A stretch of DNA of 64,000 nucleotides from Macrostomum hystrix (Eukaryota > Platyhelminthes > Macrostomidae). This document shows, one piece after another, positions 1-31,222 of this stretch (position 1 is the stretch's first letter; the number at the start of each line of letters is the position of its first letter). Both the position numbers and the translations under genes were made by a program. The notes below the pieces were generated by a model. The model worked only from the letters and a program-made list of their open reading frames with translations, ran no database searches and had not been told where the DNA came from. The stretch lies in NCBI GenBank assembly GCA_950097015.1, contig CATNEN010000007.1, positions 7,484,001 through 7,548,000 on the forward strand. Reading direction: 5' to 3'.

Positions 1-805
1 AAGCCACAGACAGATGTGGCAGATTGCCAAAGGGGCTGTTCAAGAGACTGGGGCAGGCCTGGCATGCAGTTTTATTGGGGCAGGCCTGGCTATTTTTTTA
101 CAACAATTCAAGAACGGCTTGCTGTAAAACAGAAAACTGATGCTTTTATCACCCTAAGACTTCCTGGCCGCGCGTTTTGAGGCGGTCTTAAGAGCAGCAA
201 ATAATTTTCCGGGTCAAACAAATCGTAAACACTAGCTTTCTACAAGCACTTATATCACAAATAAGACTTTGGGATGCGGAATCCAATTGCTATCCAAGTG
301 TGAGCAACGACAATCGCTGCGGCTGTGCTTCTGCGCACATATTATTGCAGTCAATCAGTTCACAAGTTAACTACAATCCAACTGGTCTATTCAACGCCCG
401 TCGACCAAAGCGCCCAATCGATTTATCCAAGAATCAAACTGATCAATCGATTCATTCAATGAATATTCCCTATCACAGCCTTCAAAGCAACAATGCCTGC
501 TCACAATGAGCTGCAACACAAAGCGGAGGAACTCTCTGGGGTGGGTGGGCTTCTATTCTTTTCTGCCAGCCGTCACCTGCCGGTTCGACCTCGCCCTCGC
601 CCCCCTCGCCCTTCATGCCGCCTCCACTCTCTGGTCCCATATCTGGCCGGCAATTTGCACTTGCTAAGACTGCTAATGGGCTAATGGCGAGCTGGCAGTG
701 TGGCTCGTTTTTCTGCTTTGCCTAAACTTGCAGTGCCTTGAGGATGCAAATTTCATAATGCGACCCAAGATCCACGTCGTTAGAAGCTAAAAGGACTAAT
801 TCCGT
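1..805. other. Non-coding DNA, no gene recognised
   Basis: No coding segment with family resemblance is seen; the short open frames have no recognisable protein pattern. Around 305-345 there is a stretch resembling the 'CTGCGGCTGTG' part of the SINE copies at 10448 and 49906, so it may hold a decayed SINE end. It ends at the first tandem array. Confidence 0.5.
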
Positions 806-3144
806 GCTTCAGATCCTCACTCCTTCCTTCAGATCCTCACTCCTTCCTTCAGATCCTCACTCTATCCTTCAGATCCTCACTCCTTCCTTCAGATCCTCAC
901 TCTATCCTTCAGATCCTCACTCCTTCCTTCAGATCCTCACTCTATCCTTCAGATCCTCACTCTATCCTTCAGATCCTCACTCTATCCTTCAGATCCTCAC
1001 TCTATCCTTCAGATCCTCACTCTATCCTTCAGATCCTCACTCCTTCCTTCAGATCCTCACTTCTTCCCTCAGATCCTCACTCTATCCTTCAGATCCTCAC
1101 TCTATCCTTCAGATCCTCACTCTATCCTTCAGATCCTCACTCTATCCTTCAGATCCTCACTCTATCCTTCAGATCCTCACTCTATCCTTCAGATCCTCAC
1201 TCCTTCCTTCAGATCCTCACTTCTTCCCTCAGATCCTCACTCTATCCTTCAGATCCTCACTCTATCCTTCAGATCCTCACTCTATCCTTCAGATCCTCAC
1301 TCTATCCTTCAGATCCTCACTCTATCCTTCAGATCCTAACTACTTCCCTCAGATCCTCACTTCTTCCCTCAGATCCTCACTCTATCCTTCAGATCCTCAC
1401 TCTATCCTTCAGATCCTCACTCTATCCTTCAGATCCTCACTCTATCCTTCAGATCCTCACTCTATCCTTCAGATCCTCACTCTATCCTTCAGATCCTCAC
1501 TCTATCCTTCAGATCCTAACTACTTCCTTCAGATCCTCACTTCTTCCCTCAGATCCTCACTCTATCCTTCAGATCCTCACTCTATCCTTCAGATCCTCAC
1601 TCTATCCTTCAGATCCTCACTCTATCCTTCAAATCCTAGCTACTTCCTTCAGATCCTCACTTCTTCCCTCAGATCCTCACTCTATCCTTCAGATCCTCAC
1701 TCTATCCTTCAGATCCTCACTTCTTCCCTCAGATCCTCACTCTATCCTTCAGATCCTCACTCTATCCTTCAGATCCTCACTCTATCCTTCAGATCCTCAC
1801 TCTATCCTTCAGATCCTCACTCTATCCTTCAGATCCTAACTACTTCCTTCAGATCCTCACTTCTTCCCTCAGATCCTCACTCTATCCTTCAGATCCTCAC
1901 TCTATCCTTCAGATCCTCACTCTATCCTTCAGATCCTAACTACTTCCTTCAGATCCTCACTTCTTCCCTCAGATCCTCACTCTATCCTTCAGATCCTCAC
2001 TCTATCCTTCAGATCCTCACTCTATCCTTCAGATCCTCACTCTATCCTTCAGATCCTAACTACTTCCCTCAGATCCTCACTTCTTCCCTCAGATCCTCAC
2101 TCTATCCTTCAGATCCTCACTCTATCCTTCAGATCCTCACTCTATCCTTCAGATCCTCACTCTATCCTTCAGATCCTCACTCTATCCTTCAGATCCTCAC
2201 TCTATCCTTCAGATCCTCACTCTATCCTTCAGATCCTCACTCTATCCTTCAGATCCTAACTACTTCCTTCAGATCCTCACTTCTTCCCTCAGATCCTCAC
2301 TCTATCCTTCAGATCCTCACTCTATCCTTCAGATCCTCACTCTATCCTTTAGATCCTCACTCTATCCTTCAAATCCTAGCTACTTCCTTCAGATCCTCAC
2401 TTCTTCCCTCAGATCCTCACTCTATCCTTCAGATCCTCACTCTATCCTTCAGATCCTCACTTCTTCCCTCAGATCCTCACTCTATCCTTCAGATCCTCAC
2501 TCTATCCTTCAGATCCTCACTCTATCCTTCAGATCCTCACTCTATCCTTCAGATCCTCACTCTATCCTTCAGATCCTAACTACTTCCTTCAGATCCTCAC
2601 TTCTTCCCTCAGATCCTCACTCTATCCTTCAGATCCTCACTCTATCCTTCAGATCCTCACTCTATCCTTCAGATCCTAACTACTTCCTTCAGATCCTCAC
2701 TTCTTCCCTCAGATCCTCACTCTATCCTTCAGATCCTCACTCTATCCTTCAGATCCTCACTCTATCCTTCAGATCCTCACTCTATCCTTCAAATCCTAGC
2801 TACTTCCTTCAGATCCTCACTTCTTCCCTCAGATCCTCACTCTATCCTTCAGATCCTCACTCTATCCTTCAGATCCTCACTTCTTCCCTCAGATCCTCAC
2901 TCTATCCTTCAGATCCTCACTCTATCCTTCAGATCCTCACTCTATCCTTCAGATCCTCACTCTATCCTTCAGATCCTCACTCTATCCTTCAGATCCTCAC
3001 TCTATCCTTCAGATCCTCACTTCTTCCTTCAGATCCTCACTTCTTCCCTCAGATCCTCACTTCTTCCCTCAGATCCTCACTTCTTCCCTCAGATCCTCAC
3101 TCTATCCTTCAGATCCTCATTTTATCTTTCAGATTCTCATTCAA
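806..3144. repeat. 20-bp minisatellite, about 116 copies
   Basis: Units of the type AGATCCTCACTCTATCCTTC repeat head to tail, in phase every 20 bases. Variants (CTTCTTCCCTC, CTAACTACTTCC, CTCCTTCC) recur in fixed order, giving a higher-order pattern. Because 20 is not a multiple of 3, three units read as a 20-residue peptide repeat in an open frame of nearly 600 codons; this is an artefact of the array, not a protein. The last units decay near 3120-3144. Confidence 0.97.
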
Positions 3145-3622
3145 GTTAAGTGTGGATTTTTTCAGATATTGCGCAAAAATGTCGAACACAATCTAGATGT
3201 GGATTACGAGGATCTTGGTCTGCAGCAACGGCAGCAGCAGCAGCTGTCCTGTCAAATTTCCAATTTCGGCAGGGTCAGGAGGGCAATAAAAGAGCAAATC
3301 GGTTCATCTTTTGCCGTCCCATTTGCTCTGCAGCCCACCGGTCATTAATCAAGTGAGCTCCGGCTTTGGCGTGGGTCCGCAGACTTGGCGTCACCGTCAG
3401 ATTTCCTGCCCGCTGCAGGCCTCTCAAAGGCGAAAGATGGCGCAACGAATTTCATTTCATGCCAAAATTCTCGGCGACAGCCACCCAGACCCACTTTAGA
3501 GGCACCCAGCCGGACACAACAACTGTTGTCTTGGGGTGTTTACTGGCGAACCTGCGTTCTGCAATTTGGCTTCACTCGCTTAGTTCTCTGCGCCTCTTGG
3601 TGCATTCGCCAGGTTTTTTGTC
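3145..3622. other. Non-coding spacer between arrays
   Basis: Unique-looking DNA of mixed composition with a short CAG-rich stretch near 3223-3245. Several overlapping short open frames exist in different frames, but none has a recognisable domain or splice context. Confidence 0.45.
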
Positions 3623-4562
3623 TGTGTGGGTTCTGTGTAGGGTCTAAGTAGGGTCTGTGCGTGTGTTTAGGGCCTGTGTAGGGTCTAAGTAGGGTCTGTG
3701 CGTGTGTTTAGGGCCTGTGTAGGGTCTAAGTAGGGTCTGTGCGTGTGTTTAGGGTCTGTGTAGGGTCTGTACGTGTGTTTAGGGTCTGTGTAGGGTCTAA
3801 GTAGGGTCTGTACGTGTGTTTAGGGTCTGTGTAGGGTCTAAGTAGGGTCTGTGCGTGTGTTTAGGGCCTGTGTAGGGTCTAAGTAGGGTCTGTGCGTGTG
3901 TTTAGGGTCTGTGTAGGGTCTAAGTAGGGTCTGTGTGTGTGTTTAGGGTCTGTGTGTGTGTTTAGGGTCTGTGTAGGGTCTGTGTGTGTGCTTAGGGTCT
4001 GTGTAGGGTCTGTGCGTGTGTTTAGTGTCTGTGTAGGGTCTGTGCGTGTGTTTAGGGTCTGTGTAGGGTCTGTGTGTGTGTTTAGGGTCTGTGTAGGGTC
4101 TGTGCGTGTGTTTAGAGTCTGTGTAGGGTCTGTGCGTGTGTTTAGAGTGTGTAGGGTCTGTGCGTGTGTTTAGGGTCTGTGTAGGGTCTGTTTAGGGTCT
4201 GTGTGTGTGTTTAGGGTCTGTGTAGGGTCTGTGTAGGGTCTGTGTGTGTGTTTAGGGTCTGTGTAGGGTCTGTGTAGGGTCTGTGTGTGTGTTTAGGGTC
4301 TGTGTAGGGTCTAAGTAGGGTCTGTGTAGGGTCTGTGTGTGTGTTTAGGGTCTGTGTAGGGTCTGTGTAGGGTCTGTGTGTGTGTTTAGGGTCTGTGTGG
4401 GTTCTGTGTAGGGTCTGTGTATGTTCTGTGTAGGGTCTGTGTAATGTCTGTGTAAGGTCTGTGTAGGTTCTGTGTAGGTTCTGGGTAGGTTCTGTGTAGG
4501 GTCTGTGTAATGTCTGTGTAAGGTCTGTGTAGGTTCTGTGTAGGTTCTGTGTAGGGGCTGTG
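3623..4562. repeat. GGGTCTGTGT minisatellite, variable unit length
   Basis: Tandem copies built from GGGTCTGTGTA and GTGTGTGTTTA blocks, with unit length varying from about 20 to 45 bases by loss or gain of blocks. The sequence TTTAGGG recurs but is embedded in longer units, so it is not a telomere tract. The right end mutates towards GTTCTGTGTAG before the next array begins. Confidence 0.93.
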
Positions 4563-4570
4563 CACATGGA

Positions 4571-4962
4571 TAATGGAACCAACTGGGTAATGGAAGCAGT
4601 TGGGTAATGGAAGCAGTTGGGTAATGGAAGCAGTTGGGTAATGGAAGCAGTTGGGTAATGGAAGCAGTTGTTTAATGGAAGCAGTTGGGTAATGGAAGCA
4701 GTTGGGTAATGGAAGCAGTTGGGTAATGGAACCAACTGGGTAATGGAAGCAGTTGGGTAATGGAAGCAGTTGGGTAATGGAAGCAGTTGGGTAATGGAAG
4801 CAGTTGGGTAATGGAAGCAGTTGGGTAATGGAAGCAGTTGGGTAATGGAAGCAGTTGGGTAATGGAAGCAGTTGTGTAATGGAAGCAGTTGGGTAATGGA
4901 AGCAGTTGGGTAATGGAAGCAGTTGGGTAATGGAAGCAGTTGGGTAATGGAAGCAGTTGGGT
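4571..4962. repeat. 17-bp minisatellite, about 23 copies
   Basis: AATGGAAGCAGTTGGGT repeats head to tail with few substitutions (AATGGAACCAACTGGGT appears twice). It directly follows the GGGTCTGTGT array, so two unrelated arrays lie almost end to end. Confidence 0.95.
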
Positions 4963-5648
4963 CAAGATAACAGCAATGAATGTTGAGTGAAAGCAAGTTA
5001 GTTGAGTTGCATTAGCAGGGCATAGTTGAGAATGAATTAATGCTACATGTTCCCAGATATTTAGTAGAAAAGTGTCAGGTGAAACTTGGCCAGCCATGCT
5101 AATAGCTGAGCCTGGAGAATAATATAAAAAGTCAAATGAGAGCGACAATGGCGAGACTGGAGACAGCCGGGGCATGGTTGGCAGCGGCGGCTTGTCCAAT
5201 CAGCGCCTTCCTAGTCCGTTGCAACGGGATCTGGTTGTAAAACTTGGCGCGCATTAATCTTTCAGCGCAAGCCAAAGCCAGTTAAAACCATCCAGCTGGT
5301 TTCGCCTCTCGCCGAAGGGAGCATTGTGTGTCAGCCCGCCACTCTCCAAGCGCGATAGTTACAACAGCCACAGCGCCAGTTCTCACAGAATCCTTGAGCT
5401 GCTTGGAACTTTTTTGCTATTTTCTGTGAGTTGAGCCCTCAGACTCTGACCAGCTCTCTCGAGTGGCCGATTCCGAATGCCAACCGGAAGGAACTCGTAA
5501 AATTCAGGACGGTAAGAGAGATGGACTTCTCGCGGCGACAAGTCCGTCTTTTTCTCTTGAGCACTTCTCAGCTGACTGAGCTAGTTAAGCAATTTTAACT
5601 GGTCAGATAGAACGTGAATTACAAAATAGAAGGATAAAGTTCATTGAA
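4963..5648. other. Non-coding spacer
   Basis: About 690 bases of mixed composition between two arrays. No exon with recognisable protein homology and no RNA gene was seen on either strand. Confidence 0.45.
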
Positions 5649-5862
5649 GAGGGCACTGAGAGTGACAAGAACAAGGGCACTGAGAGTGACAAGAACAAGG
5701 GCACTGAGAGTGACAAGAACAAGGGCACTGAGAGTGACAAGAACAAGGGCACTGAGAGTGACAAGAACAAGGGCACTGAGAGTGACAAGAACAAGGGCAC
5801 TGAGAGTGACAAGAACAAGGGCACTGAGGGTGTCAAGAACAAGGGCTTTGAGAGTGATTGAG
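5649..5862. repeat. 24-bp minisatellite, 9 copies
   Basis: GGGCACTGAGAGTGACAAGA followed by ACAA forms a 24-base unit, nearly identical between copies except at the right end. As 24 is a multiple of 3, it gives an 8-residue peptide repeat in open frames on both strands, with no sign of real coding use. Confidence 0.95.
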
Positions 5863-5865
5863 GCA

Positions 5866-6189
5866 TGAGCGAAGGGAGACAGGGTGAGAGAAGGGAGACA
5901 GGGGGTGAGAGAAGGGAGATAGGGGTGAGAGAAGGGAGACAGAGGGGTGAGAGAGAGAAGCGAGACAGGGGGTGAGAGAAGGGAGAGACAGGGGGTGAGA
6001 GAAGGGAGACAGGGGGTGAGAGAAGGGAGATAGGGGTGAGAGAAAGGAGATAGGGGGTGAGAGAAGGGAGACAGGGGGTGAGAGAAGGGAGACAGGGGGT
6101 GAGAGAAGGGAGACAGGGGGTGAGAGAAGGGAGACAGGGGGTGAGAGAAGGGAGACAGGGGGTGAGAGAAGGGAGACAGGGGGAAAGGG
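5866..6189. repeat. 21-bp G-rich minisatellite, about 15 copies
   Basis: Units of GAGAGAAGGGAGACAGGGGG type, 19-21 bases long, on a purine-only strand. The left half is more diverged than the right half, suggesting recent expansion on the right. The strong purine/pyrimidine strand asymmetry could favour triplex or R-loop formation, which is inference only. Confidence 0.93.
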
Positions 6190-6214
6190 TCTCATCAAGT
6201 CAGTCATCAGAAGT

Positions 6215-6285
6215 CCAGAGCTGTACTAGAATCGAACCCCAAAGTCTGGCAGCTAAAAATGCCGCTTTGCCTACCCTCGCAGCCC
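6215..6285 (-). mobile_element. tRNA-like SINE head (fragment)
   Basis: On the minus strand there is a tRNA-like block with a B-box-like GGTTCGATTCTAG and an A-box-like region GGGTAGGCAAAGCGG about 35 bases upstream. No SINE body was traced next to it. It lies about 220 bases upstream of the first recognised KIF26 exon. Confidence 0.5.
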
Positions 6286-6523
6286 AATTTGGCGAAACGG
6301 TGGGCGGCATTGAAGCGGATGAGGCCGTTAGGGATGTGACAGATCTGCGGCAGCAGCACCCTCCCATCCCTCCCCATCGAGTTCTGACGGCCGACGGGCA
6401 GCTGTCCGGACTTTTTCTGTGCCCTAAGATTTCAACCCCCGCCCTCAGCTTCAGCGCTCGGCTAACACAGGCACTGATCCACTTCCTACTGCCTCTGTCA
6501 ATTACAGGCGGGCTGCTAGCAGA

Positions 6524-27176
<20,653 letters not shown>

Positions 27177-28556
27177 CTCGGGCATTGTTTATTAACAGTA
27201 AAAATAACACGCTAGTTTCCCCTTAATGAAAATCAATGAAAGACAAATAGGGATATTTCACATACCCACTGCCTACTTCACAACAACTCCCAAACCGAAT
27301 GACTGATTTTCGTGAAAGTCCCCCATCTGAATCAAAATTTTCCGCCATTAAAGATGAACTGATTTTCAAAGCATCGTCGAGATATTGAATATATAATCGT
27401 TGACTATCTCGACGATGTCTGTGTTTTGTGATTCTAGATTTTCATGGTGGTTGGTTTAGTATTTTTGGAGATACAGAAAATAAGAAAGATGTGGATATTT
27501 AAAAAACCCAGTGGTTATCTTCTGTTAGCGATAATAAAATTTTGCTATGCCGTTATCAATGGTTGCCATGGAGACATCGATAAAATTTACTCGGTAGCCT
27601 CAACAACCACCCAGGATTAATTTTTCTAAATAATCACATTTACCTGGATGCTTTGGTATATAATACATGGTTAATAATGTAACCATGGTAACCATGAGTA
27701 GCCACGCAGCATTTTTCTGTTATCAAGTAAAACAAATTTCCTGCCATTACTCCCAAACTGTCAAAAGTCGGTGTATTCGCATTAAAATTAAAATCTCTGT
27801 GCTGTCTAAGATATTGTCATGTCGATTGCCTCAATGCTCGACTGTGTTCTGTACAGACTGCCATTTACACCTGCGGTTTATTTTCAAGCCAACCTGCTTC
27901 TGATTTGCTTGACACAAGCCTTCGCCTGCCTAACTGAATGATTATTAATTTAAAACGCGTTAGTTTTTTGCAGCCTACTGCCCAGTAGTATTTGGCGGAT
28001 GTTCAATATTTTCCGCGCGCTTTGTTAAGAAGTCGCTTCTCTTTTTGAATTTGGCGCTCATTTTGCTGATCTCGCCTTTCGCTTGCTGATTAGCGCAGGT
28101 AACCGTACACACACACGCACACACACACACACGCACACACACACACACCAACACACACTTACACTGTACAATGACCTTTGCGAACTGACTGCTTTGCTTT
28201 TGCTATACATCTACATATTCATATATATAAGCACTCACATTCAATGATACATAATTGGCGAAGACAATTATTAAAGTGAGGTAACAAATTTCCTTATCAG
28301 CCGTCTTCGATGTACATAGCAGATACGAATGAATTATGTTTCTCAATCCTGATTTCGCACCTGCCTAGATACTCGGAAAATTCTGAGTTCTTTTGTTGCT
28401 GACAGAAAATAAAGATTTGAAATCGTGGAAAGAAGTGTTAGTTACTGGCTGGGCTGTCCGGCCCCAGCAGATTCCACTTTTGTGCTTTTGACATCTGGCA
28501 GTGACTGTTGGTTTGAGTTGATTGTATTCTTTGACACATTCTAATGTGTTCCCAAT
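27177..28556. other. KIF26/calaxin-like convergent intergenic DNA
   Basis: The region between the KIF26 stop and the stop of the minus-strand EF-hand gene. It holds a possible KIF26 polyadenylation signal AATAAA at 27533, an inverted repeat CATCGTCGAGATA / TATCTCGACGATG (27373-27418), an RFX X-box-like GTAACCATGGTAAC at 27679-27692, and a CA-rich tract at 28104-28160. No further gene is seen. Confidence 0.55.
28104..28160. repeat. (CA)n microsatellite
   Basis: A CA dinucleotide run with a few CG interruptions. Confidence 0.93.
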
Positions 28557-28918
28557 CAGACATGGGATCAGACATGGGATCAGACATGGGATCAGACATG
28601 GGATCAGAGAGGGGATCAGACATAGGATCAGACATAGGATTAGACATAGGATCAGACATAGGATTAGACATGGGATCAGAGAGGGGATCAGACATAGGAT
28701 CAGACATAGGATCAGACATGGGATCAGACATGGGATCAGACATGGGATCAGAGAGGGATCAGACATAGGATTAGACATGGGATCAGAGAGGGGATCAGAC
28801 ATAGGATTAGACATGGGATCAGAGAGGGGATCAGACATAGGATCAGACATGGGATCAGACATGGGATCAGACATAGGATTAGACATGGGATCAGAGAGGG
28901 ATCAGACATAGGATTAGA
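28557..28918. repeat. 12-bp minisatellite abutting a coding end, about 30 copies
   Basis: Units GGGATCAGACAT, AGGATCAGACAT, AGGATTAGACAT and GGGATCAGAGAG are arranged in recurring blocks. The last unit (AGGATTAGATA) overlaps the stop codon of the minus-strand EF-hand gene: the TTA at 28914-28916 is the complement of its TAA. Confidence 0.95.
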
Positions 28919-29709
28919 TAATCATGTCAGAGCCGCCTTGCTCGCTGCTGTCACCGCAGGCTGTCGTCCAGGCGAGCAGTCTTGACCGAACGTCGGGCTC
29001 CTGAACCACCGCGGCTACAAACTCGTCCACGGTGACGCTGCAGTCATCGTGATCGTCGTTGTCATAAGCGTCGCGACCCAGACGATGTAGTAGCTGGCGG
29101 GCGCGCTGCTCTGGCGGCTGTGGCATGAGATGTGAGATCAGTCAACACTACAGTATTGATCCAATTATATTCAACAGGTGTGCTCAATGCGCTTGCCTCC
29201 TGTAGGTCGCCGACCCCGCCTCCGGCTATGTCGCCAAGCGCGCAGAAGATGTCGGCCACCTCGCCGAGGCTGAGCCGCCGGCCGCCTCCGCCGTAGACCC
29301 CCAGCGCCCAGCGCAGCCGCTCCTCCGGGCCGCAGTTGGTGGCCACGCTGAGGCCGGCCAGGAACTCGCGGAATCGCACGGCGCCCCGGCCCGTCTCGTC
29401 GAAGCCGAGGAAGACCCGGTCGGCGAAGCCCGCATCAGACGCCGTTCGGACGTCAGGAAAGACGGCGGCGCAGAGACGGCGGAATTCCTCACGGCGCAGG
29501 TGGCCGGCCAGGCAGAGGCCGCCGAAGGCCGCCTCCCAGCGCCGGGTCTCCGCCTCGTCCAGGCGGCTCTCGATCGGCCCGGGCGACGCCGACTCGTCGA
29601 AGACGTCGTCGGTGTCTACAGCGGCGTCGGCCTTCGGCTGCTGCGAATGCCGCGGCACAGACGGAATCGGAGTTCGGCTCTGCCGGTTGTGAGTTTGGCT
29701 TTGGCCCAT
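28914..29709 (-). CDS. Calaxin/EFCAB1-like EF-hand protein
   Basis: Two exons on the minus strand, 29197-29709 and 28914-29117, give 238 residues. The core DRVFLGFDETGRGAVRFREFL (written here in parts: DRVFLGFDETG, RGAVRFREF) and EERLRWALGVYG match the calaxin pattern around its first and second EF-hands; QLLHRLGRDAYDNDD and VTVDEFVAAV match the third. Calaxin is a calcium sensor of outer-arm dynein in cilia and sperm tails. The first loop keeps D1, G6 and E12 but has T and R at positions 3 and 5. The second loop (YGGGG) has lost its acidic residues, and the third has Cys for the usual Gly, so calcium binding may be weak. The intron appears to be GC-AG (GAG/GCAAGC...CCACAG), 79 bases; a GT donor a few codons upstream would also keep the frame. 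The start is the first ATG; GTG codons upstream were not used. Confidence 0.7.
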
Positions 29710-30043
29710 TCTCACACTGGCTCTCGCTGAGTCTCTCAGCTGCTCAGTTGCCAGCCAATATAATCAAGAAGTCACGTGACTTCGTCCTTGGCAGTTGGTC
29801 CTCACTGAATCGTTAGGCCTGCTACTCTAGGATTGGTCGCTTTTTATATTCTTAGCGTCTTCCCTTAGAGTTTAGAGTCATCATTAACTCAGGTCGTTTC
29901 AGTCGAAATCCGACACCGCTGAGTGAGCAAAATCTACCCCCGCTGAGTCTCATGTTGTTGGCACTCAAAACTTGTTTTGTTTTTCGCGGTAAGTACTCTA
30001 TTGGAATGATTTTTGGTAAGATAAAATCTCGATCTATGAGTGG
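29710..30043. promoter_or_regulatory. Upstream region of the calaxin-like gene
   Basis: No coding sequence is seen. Reading towards the gene on the minus strand, a CCAAT-type sequence (ATTGGCTGGCAAC, about 29745-29757) lies about 40 bases before the ATG and overlaps an imperfect RFX-like half site (GTTGCC on the plus strand). Function is inferred only from motif resemblance. Confidence 0.3.
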
Positions 30044-30802
30044 ATCGAATCTCAACCTGAGAGTGGATGCAGTGGATGGAATCTCAACCTAAGAGTAGAT
30101 GCAATGGATGGAATCTCAACCTGAGAGTAGATGTAGTGGATGGAATCTCAACCTGAGAGTGGATGTAGTGGATGGAGTCTCAGCCTGAGAGTAGATGCAG
30201 TGGATGGAATCTCAACCTGAGAGTGGATGCAGTGGATGGAGTCTCAACCTGAGAGTGGATGCAGTGGATGGAATCTCAACCTGAGAGTAGATGCAGTGGA
30301 TGGAGTCTCAGCCTGAGAGTAGATGCAGTGGATGGAGTCTCAGCCTGAGAGTAGATGCAGTGGATGGAATCTCAACCTGAGAGTAGATGCAGTGGATGGA
30401 ATCTCAACCTGAGAGTAGATGCAGTGGATGGAGTCTCAACCTGAGAGTGGATGCAGTGGATGGAATCTCAACCTGAGAGTGGATGCAGTGGATGGAGTCT
30501 CAACCTGAGAGTGGATGCAGTGAATGGAATCTCAACCTGAGAGTAGATGCAGTGGATGGAGTCTCAACCTGATAGTGGATGCAGTGGATGGAGTCTCAAC
30601 CTGAGAGTAGATGCAGTGAATGGAATCTCAACCTGAGAGTAGATGCAGTGGATGGAGTCTCAACCTGAGAGTGGATGCAGTGGATGGAGTCTCAACCTGA
30701 GAGTGGATGCAGTGGATGGAATCTCAACCTGATAGTGGATGCAGTGGATGGAATCTCAACCTGATAGTGGATGCAGTGGATGGAATCTCAACCTGAGAGT
30801 TA
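30044..30802. repeat. 32-bp minisatellite, about 23 copies
   Basis: Units GGATGGAATCTCAACCTGAG plus AGTGGATGCAGT, with AATCTCAAC/AGTCTCAGC and GTGGATG/GTAGATG variants mixed along the array. It lies between the 5' end of the calaxin-like gene and the 3' end of the LEKR1-like gene. Confidence 0.96.
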
Positions 30803-31222
30803 GTGGGGTCTATGATACAAAATTACTATAATTATTGAGTAGAACAATAGTAAAAACTCTCCATTATAAATTTGTTAATTCAAACAAAAACATAATTTTC
30901 CATAATAATAATTAGTATAATTTCGTATTCTTATACTTTTTATTACTGAAAATCAATAAAAAAACTGGGAGAGGAAGAATGTTGTGTCACAGATACTACA
31001 TAGTCACAAGTCATAGTCATAGTCACAAGTTTACTACACAGTTGCCACTTGTAGGAGTAGCAATAGTAGCTTTTATCGCCTCATTTAGATGATAAAAAAG
31101 GCTATTGAGCTGATATAACACACGCTCAAGTATTAAAAGCTACAACAACTCAGCAGGCAATGAAAAATGGCTGTAGTGTACAAATAAACAAAAATGCGAA
31201 ATCTGCTTCAACAAGAGCAGTC
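30803..31222. other. AT-rich 3' flank of the LEKR1-like gene
   Basis: Mostly AT-rich DNA without coding signal. TTTTTATT near 30948 reads AATAAAAA on the minus strand and could serve as a polyadenylation signal about 270 bases past the stop. Confidence 0.4.

Noticed and set aside
804-2579. A nearly 600-codon open frame, and similar long frames in the arrays at 6524-8241 and 8918-10539
   Set aside because: They are periodic translations of tandem repeats, open only because the unit lacks stops in that frame. None has splice context, apart from the true KIF26 exon at 6524-6754.
3623-4562. Telomere-like TTTAGGG tract
   Set aside because: The word is part of a longer, variable GGGTCTGTGT unit and is not repeated back to back.
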